Position numbers and translations under genes: made by a program. A DNA stretch of 64,000 bases from DATBQN01 sp963755825 (GTDB lineage Bacteria; Acidobacteriota; Thermoanaerobaculia; Multivoradales; UBA5704), in contig CAVWLA010000003.1 of the NCBI GenBank assembly GCA_963755825.1, positions 2,852,001-2,916,000 of the forward strand, given 5' to 3'. Shown piece after piece: positions 7,580 through 16,137 of this stretch (its first letter is position 1; the number at the start of each line of letters is the position of its first letter). A model generated the notes under the pieces. That model made no database searches and was not told the origin of the DNA. It saw only the letters and a program-made list of their open reading frames with translations.

Positions 7580-9514
7580 ATGGCGCCGAGGGCGAGCGGA
7601 GACGCCTCGGGCCGCGAGCCGTCGCGGCTCTTCGGCCTGCGGCCCAAGCTCGCCCTCGGCTTCGGCGGCCTCCTCCTCGTCCTCGTCCTCGGCGGCGTCT
7701 ACAGCATCGCCCTCCTCACCCGCCTGGGCGGCTCGATCGACGTCATCCTGCGGGAGAACTACGAGAGCGTCGTCGCCTGCGAGCAGATGAAGGAGGCGCT
7801 CGAGCGGATGGACAGCGGCGCCCTCTTCCTCCTCGCCGGCGACGCCGCGCGCGGCCGCGCGCTGGTCGCCGCCAACCGGCCGCGCTTCGCCAAGGCGCTG
7901 GCGACGGAGCTCGCCAACATCACGGTGCCCGGCGAGGGCGCGCTCGCCCATCGCCTGGCGGCGCTCGACGGCGAGTACCAGCCGCGCCTCGACCGCTTCC
8001 TGGGGACGGCGGGCGGCGAGAGCCCGGCGGCGCGGCAGGCGGCCTACTTCGGCACCCTCCTGCCGCTCTTCCAGCAGATCAAGGCGACCGCCGACGAGAT
8101 CCTCGACCTGAACGAGCGCAACATGGTCGAGGCCAACGGCCACGCTCGCCGGCTGGCGGCCGAGGCGCGCCAGCGGACCGTCCTCCTGCTGCTCTTCGGC
8201 GCCGCGACCGCGGCGCTCTTCGTCGCCTTCCTGTCGCGGGCGATGCTGCTGCCGCTGCGCCGCCTCACCGCCTCGGCGCGCGAGATCGAGGGCGGCAACC
8301 TGGACCTCGTCGTGCCGGTGACCTCGCGCGACGAGCTGGGCCAGCTCGCCGCCGCCTTCAACGCCATGGCGACCAGCCTCCGCGAGCTGCGGCGGAGCGG
8401 CCGCGCGCGCCTGCTCCGCGCCCAGCGCACCCTGCAGCTCGCCATCGACAGCCTGCCGGACGCCGTCGCCGTGCTCACCCCCGACGGCGCCGCCGGCCCG
8501 CAGGTCGAGCTCGCCAACCGCATCGCCATCTCGACCCTGGGGCTGCGCCCGGGCGAGCCGCTCCCCGCCCGCCACGCCGAGTGGCTGCAGCCGCTGATCG
8601 ACGAGGCGGCGCGCTCTGGCGAGCTCGCCGCGCGCGGCCACGAGGCGGCGGTGCAGCTCTTCGCCGAGGGGCGCGAGCGCTTCTACCTGCCGCGGGCGAT
8701 CGCCGCCCGCGACGAGCGCGCGCAGACGCTCTCGGTCACCCTCATTCTCGCCGACGTCACCGACCTGCGCCGGCTGGACGAGATGAAGAGCGGCCTGCTG
8801 GCGACCGTCTCGCACGAGCTCCGCACGCCGCTCACCTCGCTCCAGATGGCGCTCCACATCCTGCTCGACGAGCGTCTCGGCGCCCTGACGCCGGCGCAGA
8901 CCGAGCTGCTAGTGGGGGCGCGCGACGACGCGGCGCGGCTCTCCGAGATCCTCGCCAGCCTGCTCGAGCTCGCCCGCCTCGAGGACGGGCGCCAGCTCCT
9001 CGCCGCGCAGGCGATCTCGGCGCGCGACTTCGTCGAGGAGGCCCTGGTCGACCTCCGCCCGGAGCTCGCCGACGCCGGCCTCCGGCTGACGGTGGAGATC
9101 GATCCGGCGGCGCCGGCGGTCTCGATCGACCCCGCCCGCGCCCGCCTGGTGCTCGCCAACCTGGTCACCAACGCCCTCCACTTCACCCCCGCCGGCGGCA
9201 GCGTCACGGTGCGCGCCGAGCGCCGGGATGCGATGGTCCGCTTCACCGTCGCCGACAGCGGCCGGGGCATCGCCGCCGAGCACCTCGGCCGGGTGTTCGA
9301 GAAGTTCTACCAGGTGCCGGGCACCGGCGTCGGGGGCGCCGGGCTCGGCCTCTCGATCGCGCGCGAGATCATCCTCGCCCACGGCGGCGACATCGGCGCC
9401 GAGAGCCGCCCCGGCGCCGGCGCGACGTTCTGGTTCACCCTTCCCGCCGCCGTCGACGAACCGACGCCGCGGAGCCCGCAGACGCCGCCGGCGCTCCCCG
9501 CGGGCGCCCGTTAG
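7580..9514 (+). CDS. HAMP-domain sensor histidine kinase (KinB-like) of kdp operon
   Basis: A 644-residue inner-membrane kinase. TM1 is at about 25-47 (LALGFGGLLLVLVLGGVYSIALL), followed by a roughly 155-residue periplasmic domain, TM2 at about 203-223, a HAMP domain at 224-280, a PAS-like region at about 290-395, a HisKA domain with H412 in VSHELRTPLTSLQMAL, and an ATPase domain with N-box LANLVTNALHFTP and glycine boxes DSGRGI and GAGLGLSIAREI. The layout is that of KinB rather than KdpD: the KdpD sensor module is absent here and sits on a separate protein at 14396. It starts two bases after the porin stop and ends eight bases before the small gene at 9523, so it is co-transcribed with kdp. 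Its likely partner is the NtrC-type regulator at 3581, by analogy with KinB/AlgB. Confidence 0.88.
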   Translation: MAPRASGDASGREPSRLFGLRPKLALGFGGLLLVLVLGGVYSIALLTRLGGSIDVILRENYESVVACEQMKEALERMDSGALFLLAGDAARGRALVAANRPRFAKALATELANITVPGEGALAHRLAALDGEYQPRLDRFLGTAGGESPAARQAAYFGTLLPLFQQIKATADEILDLNERNMVEANGHARRLAAEARQRTVLLLLFGAATAALFVAFLSRAMLLPLRRLTASAREIEGGNLDLVVPVTSRDELGQLAAAFNAMATSLRELRRSGRARLLRAQRTLQLAIDSLPDAVAVLTPDGAAGPQVELANRIAISTLGLRPGEPLPARHAEWLQPLIDEAARSGELAARGHEAAVQLFAEGRERFYLPRAIAARDERAQTLSVTLILADVTDLRRLDEMKSGLLATVSHELRTPLTSLQMALHILLDERLGALTPAQTELLVGARDDAARLSEILASLLELARLEDGRQLLAAQAISARDFVEEALVDLRPELADAGLRLTVEIDPAAPAVSIDPARARLVLANLVTNALHFTPAGGSVTVRAERRDAMVRFTVADSGRGIAAEHLGRVFEKFYQVPGTGVGGAGLGLSIAREIILAHGGDIGAESRPGAGATFWFTLPAAVDEPTPRSPQTPPALPAGAR

Positions 9515-9522
9515 GAGAACGC

Positions 9523-9606
9523 ATGCTCGACCTCCTCTTCGTCCTGCTGACGATCGCCTTCTTCGCCCTCGCCATCGCCTACGCCCGCTTCTGCGAGCGG
9601 GTCTAG
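9523..9606 (+). CDS. 27-residue single-TM protein preceding kdpF
   Basis: A tiny open frame starting at ATG 9523 behind a good TTAGGAGAAC site, coding for 27 residues: one hydrophobic helix (LLFVLLTIAFFALAIAYAR) and a short tail CERV. From memory, similar unnamed peptides ending in a Cys plus charged residues stand just before kdpF in many kdp operons. Position, ribosome site and composition support it as real. It may be an extra small Kdp-associated subunit; the role is unknown. Confidence 0.7.
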   Translation: MLDLLFVLLTIAFFALAIAYARFCERV

Positions 9607-9618
9607 AGGAGCGCCGCC

Positions 9619-9708
9619 ATGAACGTCGAATACCTCGTCTGCGGCCTCGTCGCCCTCGGCCTCCTCGCCTACCTACTCTACGCGCTGCTCGAGCCCGAGC
9701 GGTTCTGA
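9619..9708 (+). CDS. kdpF: KdpF, small subunit of the Kdp potassium ATPase
   Basis: A 29-residue hydrophobic peptide with the typical KdpF ending YALLEPERF. It starts at ATG 9619 behind AGAGGAGCG, 12 bp after the preceding small gene, and is followed 18 bp later by kdpA. KdpF is a single transmembrane helix that stabilises the KdpABC complex in the inner membrane. Confidence 0.88.
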   Translation: MNVEYLVCGLVALGLLAYLLYALLEPERF

Positions 9709-9726
9709 TCGGAGAGGACCATTGCG

Positions 9727-11517
9727 ATGAGCTCCTACGGCCTCCTCCAGCTCGCCCTCTACTTCCTCGTCCTCCTCGCGGTGACGAAGCCGCTCGGCGT
9801 CTACATGGCGCGGCTCTTCGCGGGCGAGCGGACCTTCCTCCATCCGGTCGTCCGGCCGCTCGAGCGGTCGATCTATCGCCTCTGCCGGATCGACGAGAGC
9901 GAAGAGCAGAGGTGGACGGTCTACACCGCGGCGATGCTCGCCTTCAGCCTCGCCTCGATGCTCCTCCTGTATGCCATCCTCCGGTTGCAGGCCTTCCTGC
10001 CGTGGAATCCGCAGCACCTCCCCGGCGTCGCGCCGGCGCTGGCGTGGAACACCGCCGCGAGCTTCACCACCAACACCAACTGGCAGGCCTACTCGGGCGA
10101 GACGACGATGAGCTATCTCACCCAGATGGCCGGCCTGGCGCTGCACAACTTCACTTCTGCCGCGGTCGGCATCGCGCTCGCCGTGGCGCTCGTCCGCGGC
10201 ATCGCGCGGCGCGAGGCGACGACGATCGGCAACTTCTGGGTCGACCTCACCCGTGGCACGCTCTATCTGCTGCTCCCTCTCTGCCTCGTCGGCGCCCTCG
10301 CGCTCGCCTCGCAGGGCGTGGTGCAGAACCTCTCCGGCTACACGACGGCGCACCTCGTCGAGCCGCTGCGCGTCGAGACGACGGGCGCTGACGGCAGGGC
10401 CCGAGTCACCATGGTGACCGAGCAGACCATCCCCCAGGGACCGGTCGCCTCGCAGGAGGCGATCAAGGAGCTGGGGACGAACGGCGGCGGCTTCTTCAAC
10501 GCCAACTCGGCGCACCCCTACGAGAATCCGACGCCTCTCGCGAACTTTCTCGAGATGCTCTTCATCCTGGCGATCAGCGCCGGGCTCACCTACACGCTGG
10601 GGCGGATGACCGGCAACCAGCGGCACGGCTGGGCGGTCTTCGCGGCGATGATGGTGCTCTGCCTCGCCGGCGTCGCCGTCGTCCAGGCGGCGGAGGCGCG
10701 CGGCAACCCGATCCTGGCCCACCTGGGGGTCGACCAGCGCGCCTCGACGGTCGCCGGCCACGAGCAGGCGGGCGGCAACATGGAGGGCAAGGAGGTGCGC
10801 TTCGGCATCGCCGGCTCGGCGCTCTTCGCCACCGTGACGACCGATGCCTCGTGCGGCGCCGTCAATGGCATGCACGACTCCTTCACGCCGTTGGGCGGCC
10901 TGGTGCCGCTCTTGAACATCATGCTCGGCGAGATCATCTTCGGCGGCGTCGGCTCCGGCCTCTACGGCATGCTGGTGATGGTCATCCTGACCGTCTTCAT
11001 CGCCGGCCTGATGGTCGGCCGCACGCCGGAGTACCTGGGCAAGAAGATCGAGTCCCGCGACGTCAAGATGGCGATGCTCTACGTCCTCGTCTTCGCCCTC
11101 TCGGTCCTCGTCCTCGCGGGGTGGTCGAGCGTCATCCCCGCCGGCACCTCCAGCCGGGCCAACAGCGGGCCGCACGGCCTCTCCGAGATCGTCTACGCCT
11201 TCGTCTCGGCGACCGGCAACAACGGCTCGGCCTTCGGCGGCCTGAACGCCAATACGCTCTGGTACAACGTGGCGCTGGGGATCGCCATGCTCGTCGGGCG
11301 CTACTTCATGATCATCCCGATGATGGCGATCGCCGGCAACCTGGCGGGCAAGAAGGCGGCGGCGGCCTCGGCGGGGACCTTCCCCGTCCACACGCCGCTC
11401 TTCGTCGCCCTCCTCCTCGGCGTCATCCTCATCGTCGGTGCCCTCACCTTCTTCCCCATGCTCGCCCTCGGCCCGCTCGCCGAGCACTACCTGATGCAGC
11501 AGGGCAGCCTCTTCTAG
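9727..11517 (+). CDS. kdpA: KdpA, potassium-binding channel subunit
   Basis: A 596-residue polytopic inner-membrane protein, slightly longer than E. coli KdpA (557). It is the superfamily-of-K-transporters subunit that selects and conducts K+ for the KdpFABC ATPase. All four selectivity-filter segments are visible: TTNTNWQ at 114-120, GTNGGGFF, SCGAVNGMHDSF and TGNNGSAFGG. The extra length is mainly in a loop near residues 210-240 (TTGADGRARVTMVTEQTI). The gene lies 18 bp after kdpF and 30 bp before kdpB. Confidence 0.97.
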   Translation: MSSYGLLQLALYFLVLLAVTKPLGVYMARLFAGERTFLHPVVRPLERSIYRLCRIDESEEQRWTVYTAAMLAFSLASMLLLYAILRLQAFLPWNPQHLPGVAPALAWNTAASFTTNTNWQAYSGETTMSYLTQMAGLALHNFTSAAVGIALAVALVRGIARREATTIGNFWVDLTRGTLYLLLPLCLVGALALASQGVVQNLSGYTTAHLVEPLRVETTGADGRARVTMVTEQTIPQGPVASQEAIKELGTNGGGFFNANSAHPYENPTPLANFLEMLFILAISAGLTYTLGRMTGNQRHGWAVFAAMMVLCLAGVAVVQAAEARGNPILAHLGVDQRASTVAGHEQAGGNMEGKEVRFGIAGSALFATVTTDASCGAVNGMHDSFTPLGGLVPLLNIMLGEIIFGGVGSGLYGMLVMVILTVFIAGLMVGRTPEYLGKKIESRDVKMAMLYVLVFALSVLVLAGWSSVIPAGTSSRANSGPHGLSEIVYAFVSATGNNGSAFGGLNANTLWYNVALGIAMLVGRYFMIIPMMAIAGNLAGKKAAAASAGTFPVHTPLFVALLLGVILIVGALTFFPMLALGPLAEHYLMQQGSLF

Positions 11518-11547
11518 AGGTGCTCGCCGGCACGACGGGAGACGACG

Positions 11548-13737
11548 ATGTCCGAACGAGGTCACAGCCTGCCGCTCTTCGATCCGCCGATCGTTCGGCG
11601 GGCCGTCCGCGAGGCCTTCCGCAAGCTCGATCCGCGCCAGGTGGCGAGGAATCCGGTGATGTTCGTCGTCGAGGTGGGGAGCGCCCTCACCACGCTCCTC
11701 ATCGTCCGCGACCTCGTCCACGGGCACACCGCCGATCTGCGCTTCACCCTCCAGGTGACCCTCTGGCTCTGGTTCACCGTACTGTTCGCCAACTTCGCCG
11801 AGGCGATGGCCGAGGGGCGCGGCAAGGCGCAGGCCGACACCCTCCGCCGGGCGAAGACCGAGACGGTGGCGCAGCGCATCTTCGCGGGCTCCTGGGGCGC
11901 CGAGGAGCCGGGCATCGAAGGGGTGCGCACCGAGGCGGTCCCCGGCACCGCCCTCGCGAAGGGCGACCTGGTGCTGGTGCGCGCCGGCGAGATCATCCCC
12001 GGCGACGGTGACGTCATCGAGGGGGTGGCCTCGGTCGACGAGGCGGCGATCACCGGCGAGAGCGCGCCGGTCATCCGCGAGTCGGGGGGCGACCGCTCGG
12101 CGGTGACCGGCGGCACCCGCGTGCTCTCCGACTGGATCAAGGTGCGCATCACCTCGGCGCCGGGCGAGACCTTTCTCGACCGCATGATCGCGCTCGTCGA
12201 GGGCGCCGAGCGCCAGAAGACGCCCAACGAGATCGCCCTCAACATCCTCCTCGCGGGTCTCACCATCGTCTTCGTCCTGGCCGTCGCGACGCTCCTCCCC
12301 TTCGCTCTCTACAGCGTCGGCGCCTCGCGGAGCGCCGGCGGCTTCGCCGCCGCGGCGCCGCCCTCGATCACCGTCCTGGTGGCGCTCCTCGTCTGCCTCA
12401 TCCCGACCACCATCGGCGGCCTCCTCTCGGCGATCGGCATCGCCGGCATGGACCGCCTGATCCAGAAGAACGTGCTCGCCATGTCGGGCCGCGCGGTCGA
12501 GGCCGCCGGCGACGTCGACACCCTCCTCCTCGACAAGACCGGCACCATCACGCTCGGCAACCGCCAGGCGGCGGCCTTCCTGCCGCTCCCCGAGGTCGCC
12601 GAGGCCGAGCTCGCCGACGCCGCGCAGCTCTCGAGCCTAGCCGACGAGACGCCGGAGGGGAGGTCGATCGTCGTCCTCGCCAAGGAGCGCTACGGGCTGC
12701 GCGGCCGCGAGGTGTCGGCCCGCGAAGCGCGCTTCATCGCCTTCTCGGCCCACACCCGGATGTCGGGGATCGACCTCGCCGGCCGGCAGATCCGCAAGGG
12801 CGCCGCCGACGCCGTCGCCGCCTGGATCGAGGCGGAGGGCGGCAGCGTGCCGTCGGCGCTCGCCGCCGTGGTGAGCACGGTGGCGCTCGCCGGCGGCACG
12901 CCGCTCGTCGTCGCGGTGTCGGATGGTGCGGGCGGCGCGGATGGTGCGAATGCGGCGGATCCCGCGGCCGGCAGGGCGCGGGCACTCGGCGTGATCCACT
13001 TGAAGGACATCGTCAAGGGTGGCATGCGCGAGCGCTTCGCGCAGCTCCGCACGATGGGCATCCGCACCGTGATGATCACCGGCGACAACCCGTTGACCGC
13101 CGCGGCGATCGCCCTCGAGGCCGGCGTCGACGGCTACCTCGCCCAGGCACGGCCGGAGGACAAGATGGACCTCATCCGCCGCGAGCAGGCGGCGGGCAAG
13201 CTGGTGGCGATGACCGGCGACGGCACCAACGATGCGCCGGCGCTCGCCCAGGCCGACGTCGGGGTGGCGATGAACACCGGCACCATGGCGGCCAAGGAGG
13301 CCGGCAACATGGTCGACCTCGACTCCAACCCGACCAAGCTGATCGAGATCGTCGAGATCGGCAAACAGCTCCTGATGACCCGCGGCGCGCTCACCACGTT
13401 CTCGATCGCCAACGACGTCGCCAAGTACTTCGCCATCATCCCGGCGATGTTCGCCGCCCTCTACGCGCTCGCCGGCAGCCGCTCGGGGCCGCTCTCGGCG
13501 CTGAACGTCATGCGCCTCGCGACCCCCGAATCGGCGATCCTCTCGGCGGTCATCTTCAACGCGCTCATCATCGTCGCCCTGATCCCGCTCGCCCTCCACG
13601 GCATCCGCTACCGGCCGCTCGGCGCCGCCTCGGTGCTGCGCCGGAACCTCCTCGTCTACGGCCTCGGCGGTGTCATCATCCCCTTCGTGGGGATCAAGGC
13701 GATCGACCTCGCGGTGACGGCGCTGGGCCTCGCCTGA
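11548..13737 (+). CDS. kdpB: KdpB, P-type ATPase catalytic subunit
   Basis: A 729-residue P-type ATPase (E. coli KdpB 682). It hydrolyses ATP to drive K+ uptake through KdpA. Visible motifs are the actuator TGES (AAITGESAPV), phosphorylation motif DKTGTIT with D329, MITGDNPLTAAAI and the hinge TGDGTNDAPALAQADVG. Between LVVAVSDG and ARALGVIHLKD there is an Ala/Gly/Asp low-complexity insertion of about 20 residues (GAGGADGANAADPAAG) that E. coli KdpB lacks; it arose from GATGGTGCG-like repeats near 12920-12965. The start is at ATG 11548 behind GGGAGACGACG. It is followed immediately by kdpC. Confidence 0.97.
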   Translation: MSERGHSLPLFDPPIVRRAVREAFRKLDPRQVARNPVMFVVEVGSALTTLLIVRDLVHGHTADLRFTLQVTLWLWFTVLFANFAEAMAEGRGKAQADTLRRAKTETVAQRIFAGSWGAEEPGIEGVRTEAVPGTALAKGDLVLVRAGEIIPGDGDVIEGVASVDEAAITGESAPVIRESGGDRSAVTGGTRVLSDWIKVRITSAPGETFLDRMIALVEGAERQKTPNEIALNILLAGLTIVFVLAVATLLPFALYSVGASRSAGGFAAAAPPSITVLVALLVCLIPTTIGGLLSAIGIAGMDRLIQKNVLAMSGRAVEAAGDVDTLLLDKTGTITLGNRQAAAFLPLPEVAEAELADAAQLSSLADETPEGRSIVVLAKERYGLRGREVSAREARFIAFSAHTRMSGIDLAGRQIRKGAADAVAAWIEAEGGSVPSALAAVVSTVALAGGTPLVVAVSDGAGGADGANAADPAAGRARALGVIHLKDIVKGGMRERFAQLRTMGIRTVMITGDNPLTAAAIALEAGVDGYLAQARPEDKMDLIRREQAAGKLVAMTGDGTNDAPALAQADVGVAMNTGTMAAKEAGNMVDLDSNPTKLIEIVEIGKQLLMTRGALTTFSIANDVAKYFAIIPAMFAALYALAGSRSGPLSALNVMRLATPESAILSAVIFNALIIVALIPLALHGIRYRPLGAASVLRRNLLVYGLGGVIIPFVGIKAIDLAVTALGLA

Positions 13738-13755
13738 GCGATGGAGCCACCTGAC

Positions 13756-14391
13756 ATGAGCTTCGTGAAACAGCTCGTCCCCGCCGTCCTCCTGACGCTC
13801 GTCCTCACCGTGCTCCTGGGGCTGGTCTATCCGCTGGCGGTGACCGGCCTCGCCCTCGTCCTCTTCCCGCAGGCGGCGCGCGGCAGCTTGATCGTCGAGC
13901 ACGGCCGGGTGGTCGGCTCGCGGCTCATCGGCCAGGCGTTCTCCGGCGCGGGGTTCTTCCACGGCCGGCCGTCGGCCGCCGGCAGCGGCTACGACCCGCT
14001 GGCCTCGGGCGGCAGCAACCTGGGGCCGACCAGCCGCGACCTCGCCAAGCGGGTCGCCGCCGGCGTCGCCGCGCTCGGCGGCGACCGCCTGGCGGCGGGC
14101 TCGCCCGCCGCGTCGATCCCGGTCGACCTGGTGACGGCCTCGGGCTCCGGTCTCGATCCGCACATCTCGCCGGCGGCGGCCGAGCTCCAGGTGGACCGCG
14201 TGGCAAGCCAGCGCGGCCTGCCGACAGAGGTCGTCCGCCGGCTGGTGCGCCAGGCGACCGAGGGGCGGCAGTGGGGCTTCCTCGGCGAGCCGCGGGTGAA
14301 CGTCCTGGCGCTCAACCTGGCGCTCCGCGCCGCGGCGCCGCCGCTTTCCCCGGCGCCGCCGGCTGCAGCGGCCGCGGCTTCATCCAGGTAA
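13756..14391 (+). CDS. kdpC: KdpC, assembly/chaperone subunit
   Basis: A 211-residue protein with one N-terminal membrane helix (VPAVLLTLVLTVLLGLVYPLAVTGL) and a periplasmic domain carrying the family motif GSGLDPHISPAAAELQVDRVA. KdpC helps KdpB bind ATP and holds the complex together. The start was set at ATG 13756 because a GGAG lies eight bases upstream; an in-frame ATG at 13741 would add five residues. An Ala/Pro-rich tail of about 25 residues is unusual. The stop is five bases before the start of the KdpD-like fusion gene. Confidence 0.95.
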   Translation: MSFVKQLVPAVLLTLVLTVLLGLVYPLAVTGLALVLFPQAARGSLIVEHGRVVGSRLIGQAFSGAGFFHGRPSAAGSGYDPLASGGSNLGPTSRDLAKRVAAGVAALGGDRLAAGSPAASIPVDLVTASGSGLDPHISPAAAELQVDRVASQRGLPTEVVRRLVRQATEGRQWGFLGEPRVNVLALNLALRAAAPPLSPAPPAAAAAASSR

Positions 14392-14395
14392 TCCC

Positions 14396-16129
14396 GTGCT
14401 GCCGGCCGCGCCGCGCCCCGAGCCCAACCCGGAGAGCTTTCTGCGGCTCATCCACCGCTCGCGGCGCGGGCGGCTGAAGGTGTATCTGGGCTACGGGCCG
14501 GGGGTCGGCAAGACCTACCAGATGCTGGTCGAGGGGCAGCGCATGAAGGCCCAGGGGGTCGACGTCGTCGTCGGCTTCGTCGAGACCCACGGCCGGGCCG
14601 ACACCGCGTCGCTCCTCCTCGGCCTCGAGACGCTGCCGCCGCGGGCGATCGTCTACCGGGGCGTCGACCTCCTCGAGATGGACCTCGCGGCGATCCTCGC
14701 TCGGCGGCCCGAGGTGGTGCTGATCGACGAGCTGGCGCACACCAACGTCCCCGGCAGCCCGCACGTCAAGCGCTATCAGGACGTGCAGGAGGTGCTGGCG
14801 GCGGGGATCCACGTGCTCACGACGGTCAACGTGCAGCACCTCGAGAGCCTCTACGACACGGTGGAGCGCCTGATCGGCGTCAAGGTCAAGGAGCGGGTGC
14901 CGGACTGGGTGATCGCCGAGGCCGACCAGATCGTCAGCGTCGATCTCGCCACCGAGGACCTGCAGCGCCGGCTCGAAGAGGGCAAGATCTATGCTCCCGA
15001 GCGGGCGGCTCAGGCGCTCAAGAGCTTCTTCCGCACCGGCAACCTGGAGCAGCTCCGCGAGCTCGCGCTCCGCGAGGCGGCCTCGGTGATCGAGCGGCGC
15101 GGGCGGCTGGCGGCGATCGGTGCGGCGGAGCCGGGAGTGCAGGCGCCGGATCAGGTGGCTGCATGCCTGAGCTCGCACGGGCCGAACTCCGAAGCGCTGC
15201 TGCGCTATGCCTCGCGCCTGGCGGGGCGGCTCAACCGCAACTGGTACGCCCTCCACGTCGAGACGCCGAGCGAGGAGCCGTCGCGGCTCGACGAGGAGAC
15301 GCGCCGCGCGCTCGCCGGCAGCCTCGACCTGGCGCGCCGGCTGGGAGCGCTGGTCTTCACCTTCAAGGGGGAGGACGTGGTCGACACCATCCTCCGCTTC
15401 GCCCGCGAATACGGGGTGGGAAACCTGGTGGTCGGCCGGCCGCGGGTCCGCCCGCGCTGGCAGCGGCTCCTCGGTGGCCTGCAGCCGGCGGGAGGCAGGC
15501 GCGGCGGCGGCGTGCCGCTCGCGGAGCTCATCGCCCGCGCCGATGGGCTGGCGGTGATCGTCGTCGACGCCGGCGCTCCCGCCGCGCTCGCGCCACACGC
15601 CGCCGACGCCACGAACGAGGAGCCGAAACCGCGCGCGCCGGGTCCGGTCGTCGACCTGGCTTCGTATCGCGTCGCCGCGCTCCTCCGCCGCGAGACGATC
15701 GTCCTGGTGAACGAGCCGATCGGGAAGGAAGCTCTCCTCGCCCGGCTGGTGGCGGCCGCCGCCGGCCAGCCACCGGCGGTCGACGTCGAGCAGGTGCTCG
15801 GCGGTCTGGCGCGCCGGGAGCGCGACGGCTCGACCTTCCTCGACGAGGGGGTGGCCCTGCCGCACGTCCGCGTCGTCGGTCTCGCCGAGCCCCGCGTCGC
15901 TCTGGGCCTGCCGCGCGGCGGGGTGCTCGACCTGCCGGCCGGCCGAGGCGGCAAGCCGATCGAGGCGGTCTTCCTGCTGCTGATTCCCGAGCTGCGGCCG
16001 GAGGTCGGCCTGGCGCTCCTCGCCAGCGCGGCGCGGCTCTTTCGGGACGACCGCTGGCGCGCCGATCTGGCAGCCGCAAGGAGCGCGGACGAGGTGATCG
16101 ACCTGCTGGCCGACGCACCGGGCGGCTGA
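14396..16129 (+). CDS. KdpD sensor domain - Usp - PTS EIIA fusion protein (no kinase)
   Basis: A 577-residue soluble protein with three modules. Residues about 14-225 are the KdpD N-terminal domain: Walker A GYGPGVGKTY at 32-41, ETHGRADT, VLIDELAHTNVPGS and TTVNVQHLESL. Residues about 253-395 are a universal-stress-protein-like domain (ACLSSHGPNSEALL, GNLVVGRPR). Residues about 417-575 match PTS EIIA type 2 (PtsN/fructose type), including STFLDEGVALPHVRV with the candidate phospho-His H490 and FLLLIPELRP. The transmembrane helices and the histidine-kinase core of classical KdpD (about 900 residues) are absent. In E. coli the separate EIIA-Ntr protein is known to bind KdpD and stimulate kdp expression, so the fusion may hard-wire that contact. 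The gene starts five bases after kdpC. The repeat array starts nine bases after its stop. Confidence 0.88.
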   Translation: MLPAAPRPEPNPESFLRLIHRSRRGRLKVYLGYGPGVGKTYQMLVEGQRMKAQGVDVVVGFVETHGRADTASLLLGLETLPPRAIVYRGVDLLEMDLAAILARRPEVVLIDELAHTNVPGSPHVKRYQDVQEVLAAGIHVLTTVNVQHLESLYDTVERLIGVKVKERVPDWVIAEADQIVSVDLATEDLQRRLEEGKIYAPERAAQALKSFFRTGNLEQLRELALREAASVIERRGRLAAIGAAEPGVQAPDQVAACLSSHGPNSEALLRYASRLAGRLNRNWYALHVETPSEEPSRLDEETRRALAGSLDLARRLGALVFTFKGEDVVDTILRFAREYGVGNLVVGRPRVRPRWQRLLGGLQPAGGRRGGGVPLAELIARADGLAVIVVDAGAPAALAPHAADATNEEPKPRAPGPVVDLASYRVAALLRRETIVLVNEPIGKEALLARLVAAAAGQPPAVDVEQVLGGLARRERDGSTFLDEGVALPHVRVVGLAEPRVALGLPRGGVLDLPAGRGGKPIEAVFLLLIPELRPEVGLALLASAARLFRDDRWRADLAAARSADEVIDLLADAPGG

Positions 16130-16137
16130 CCTCGGAG

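Noticed and set aside
9313..9335. CAGGTGCCGGGCACC in the kinase gene, similar to the repeat
   Set aside because: It codes the conserved ATPase-domain stretch YQVPGTGVGG and differs from the repeat core at key bases.
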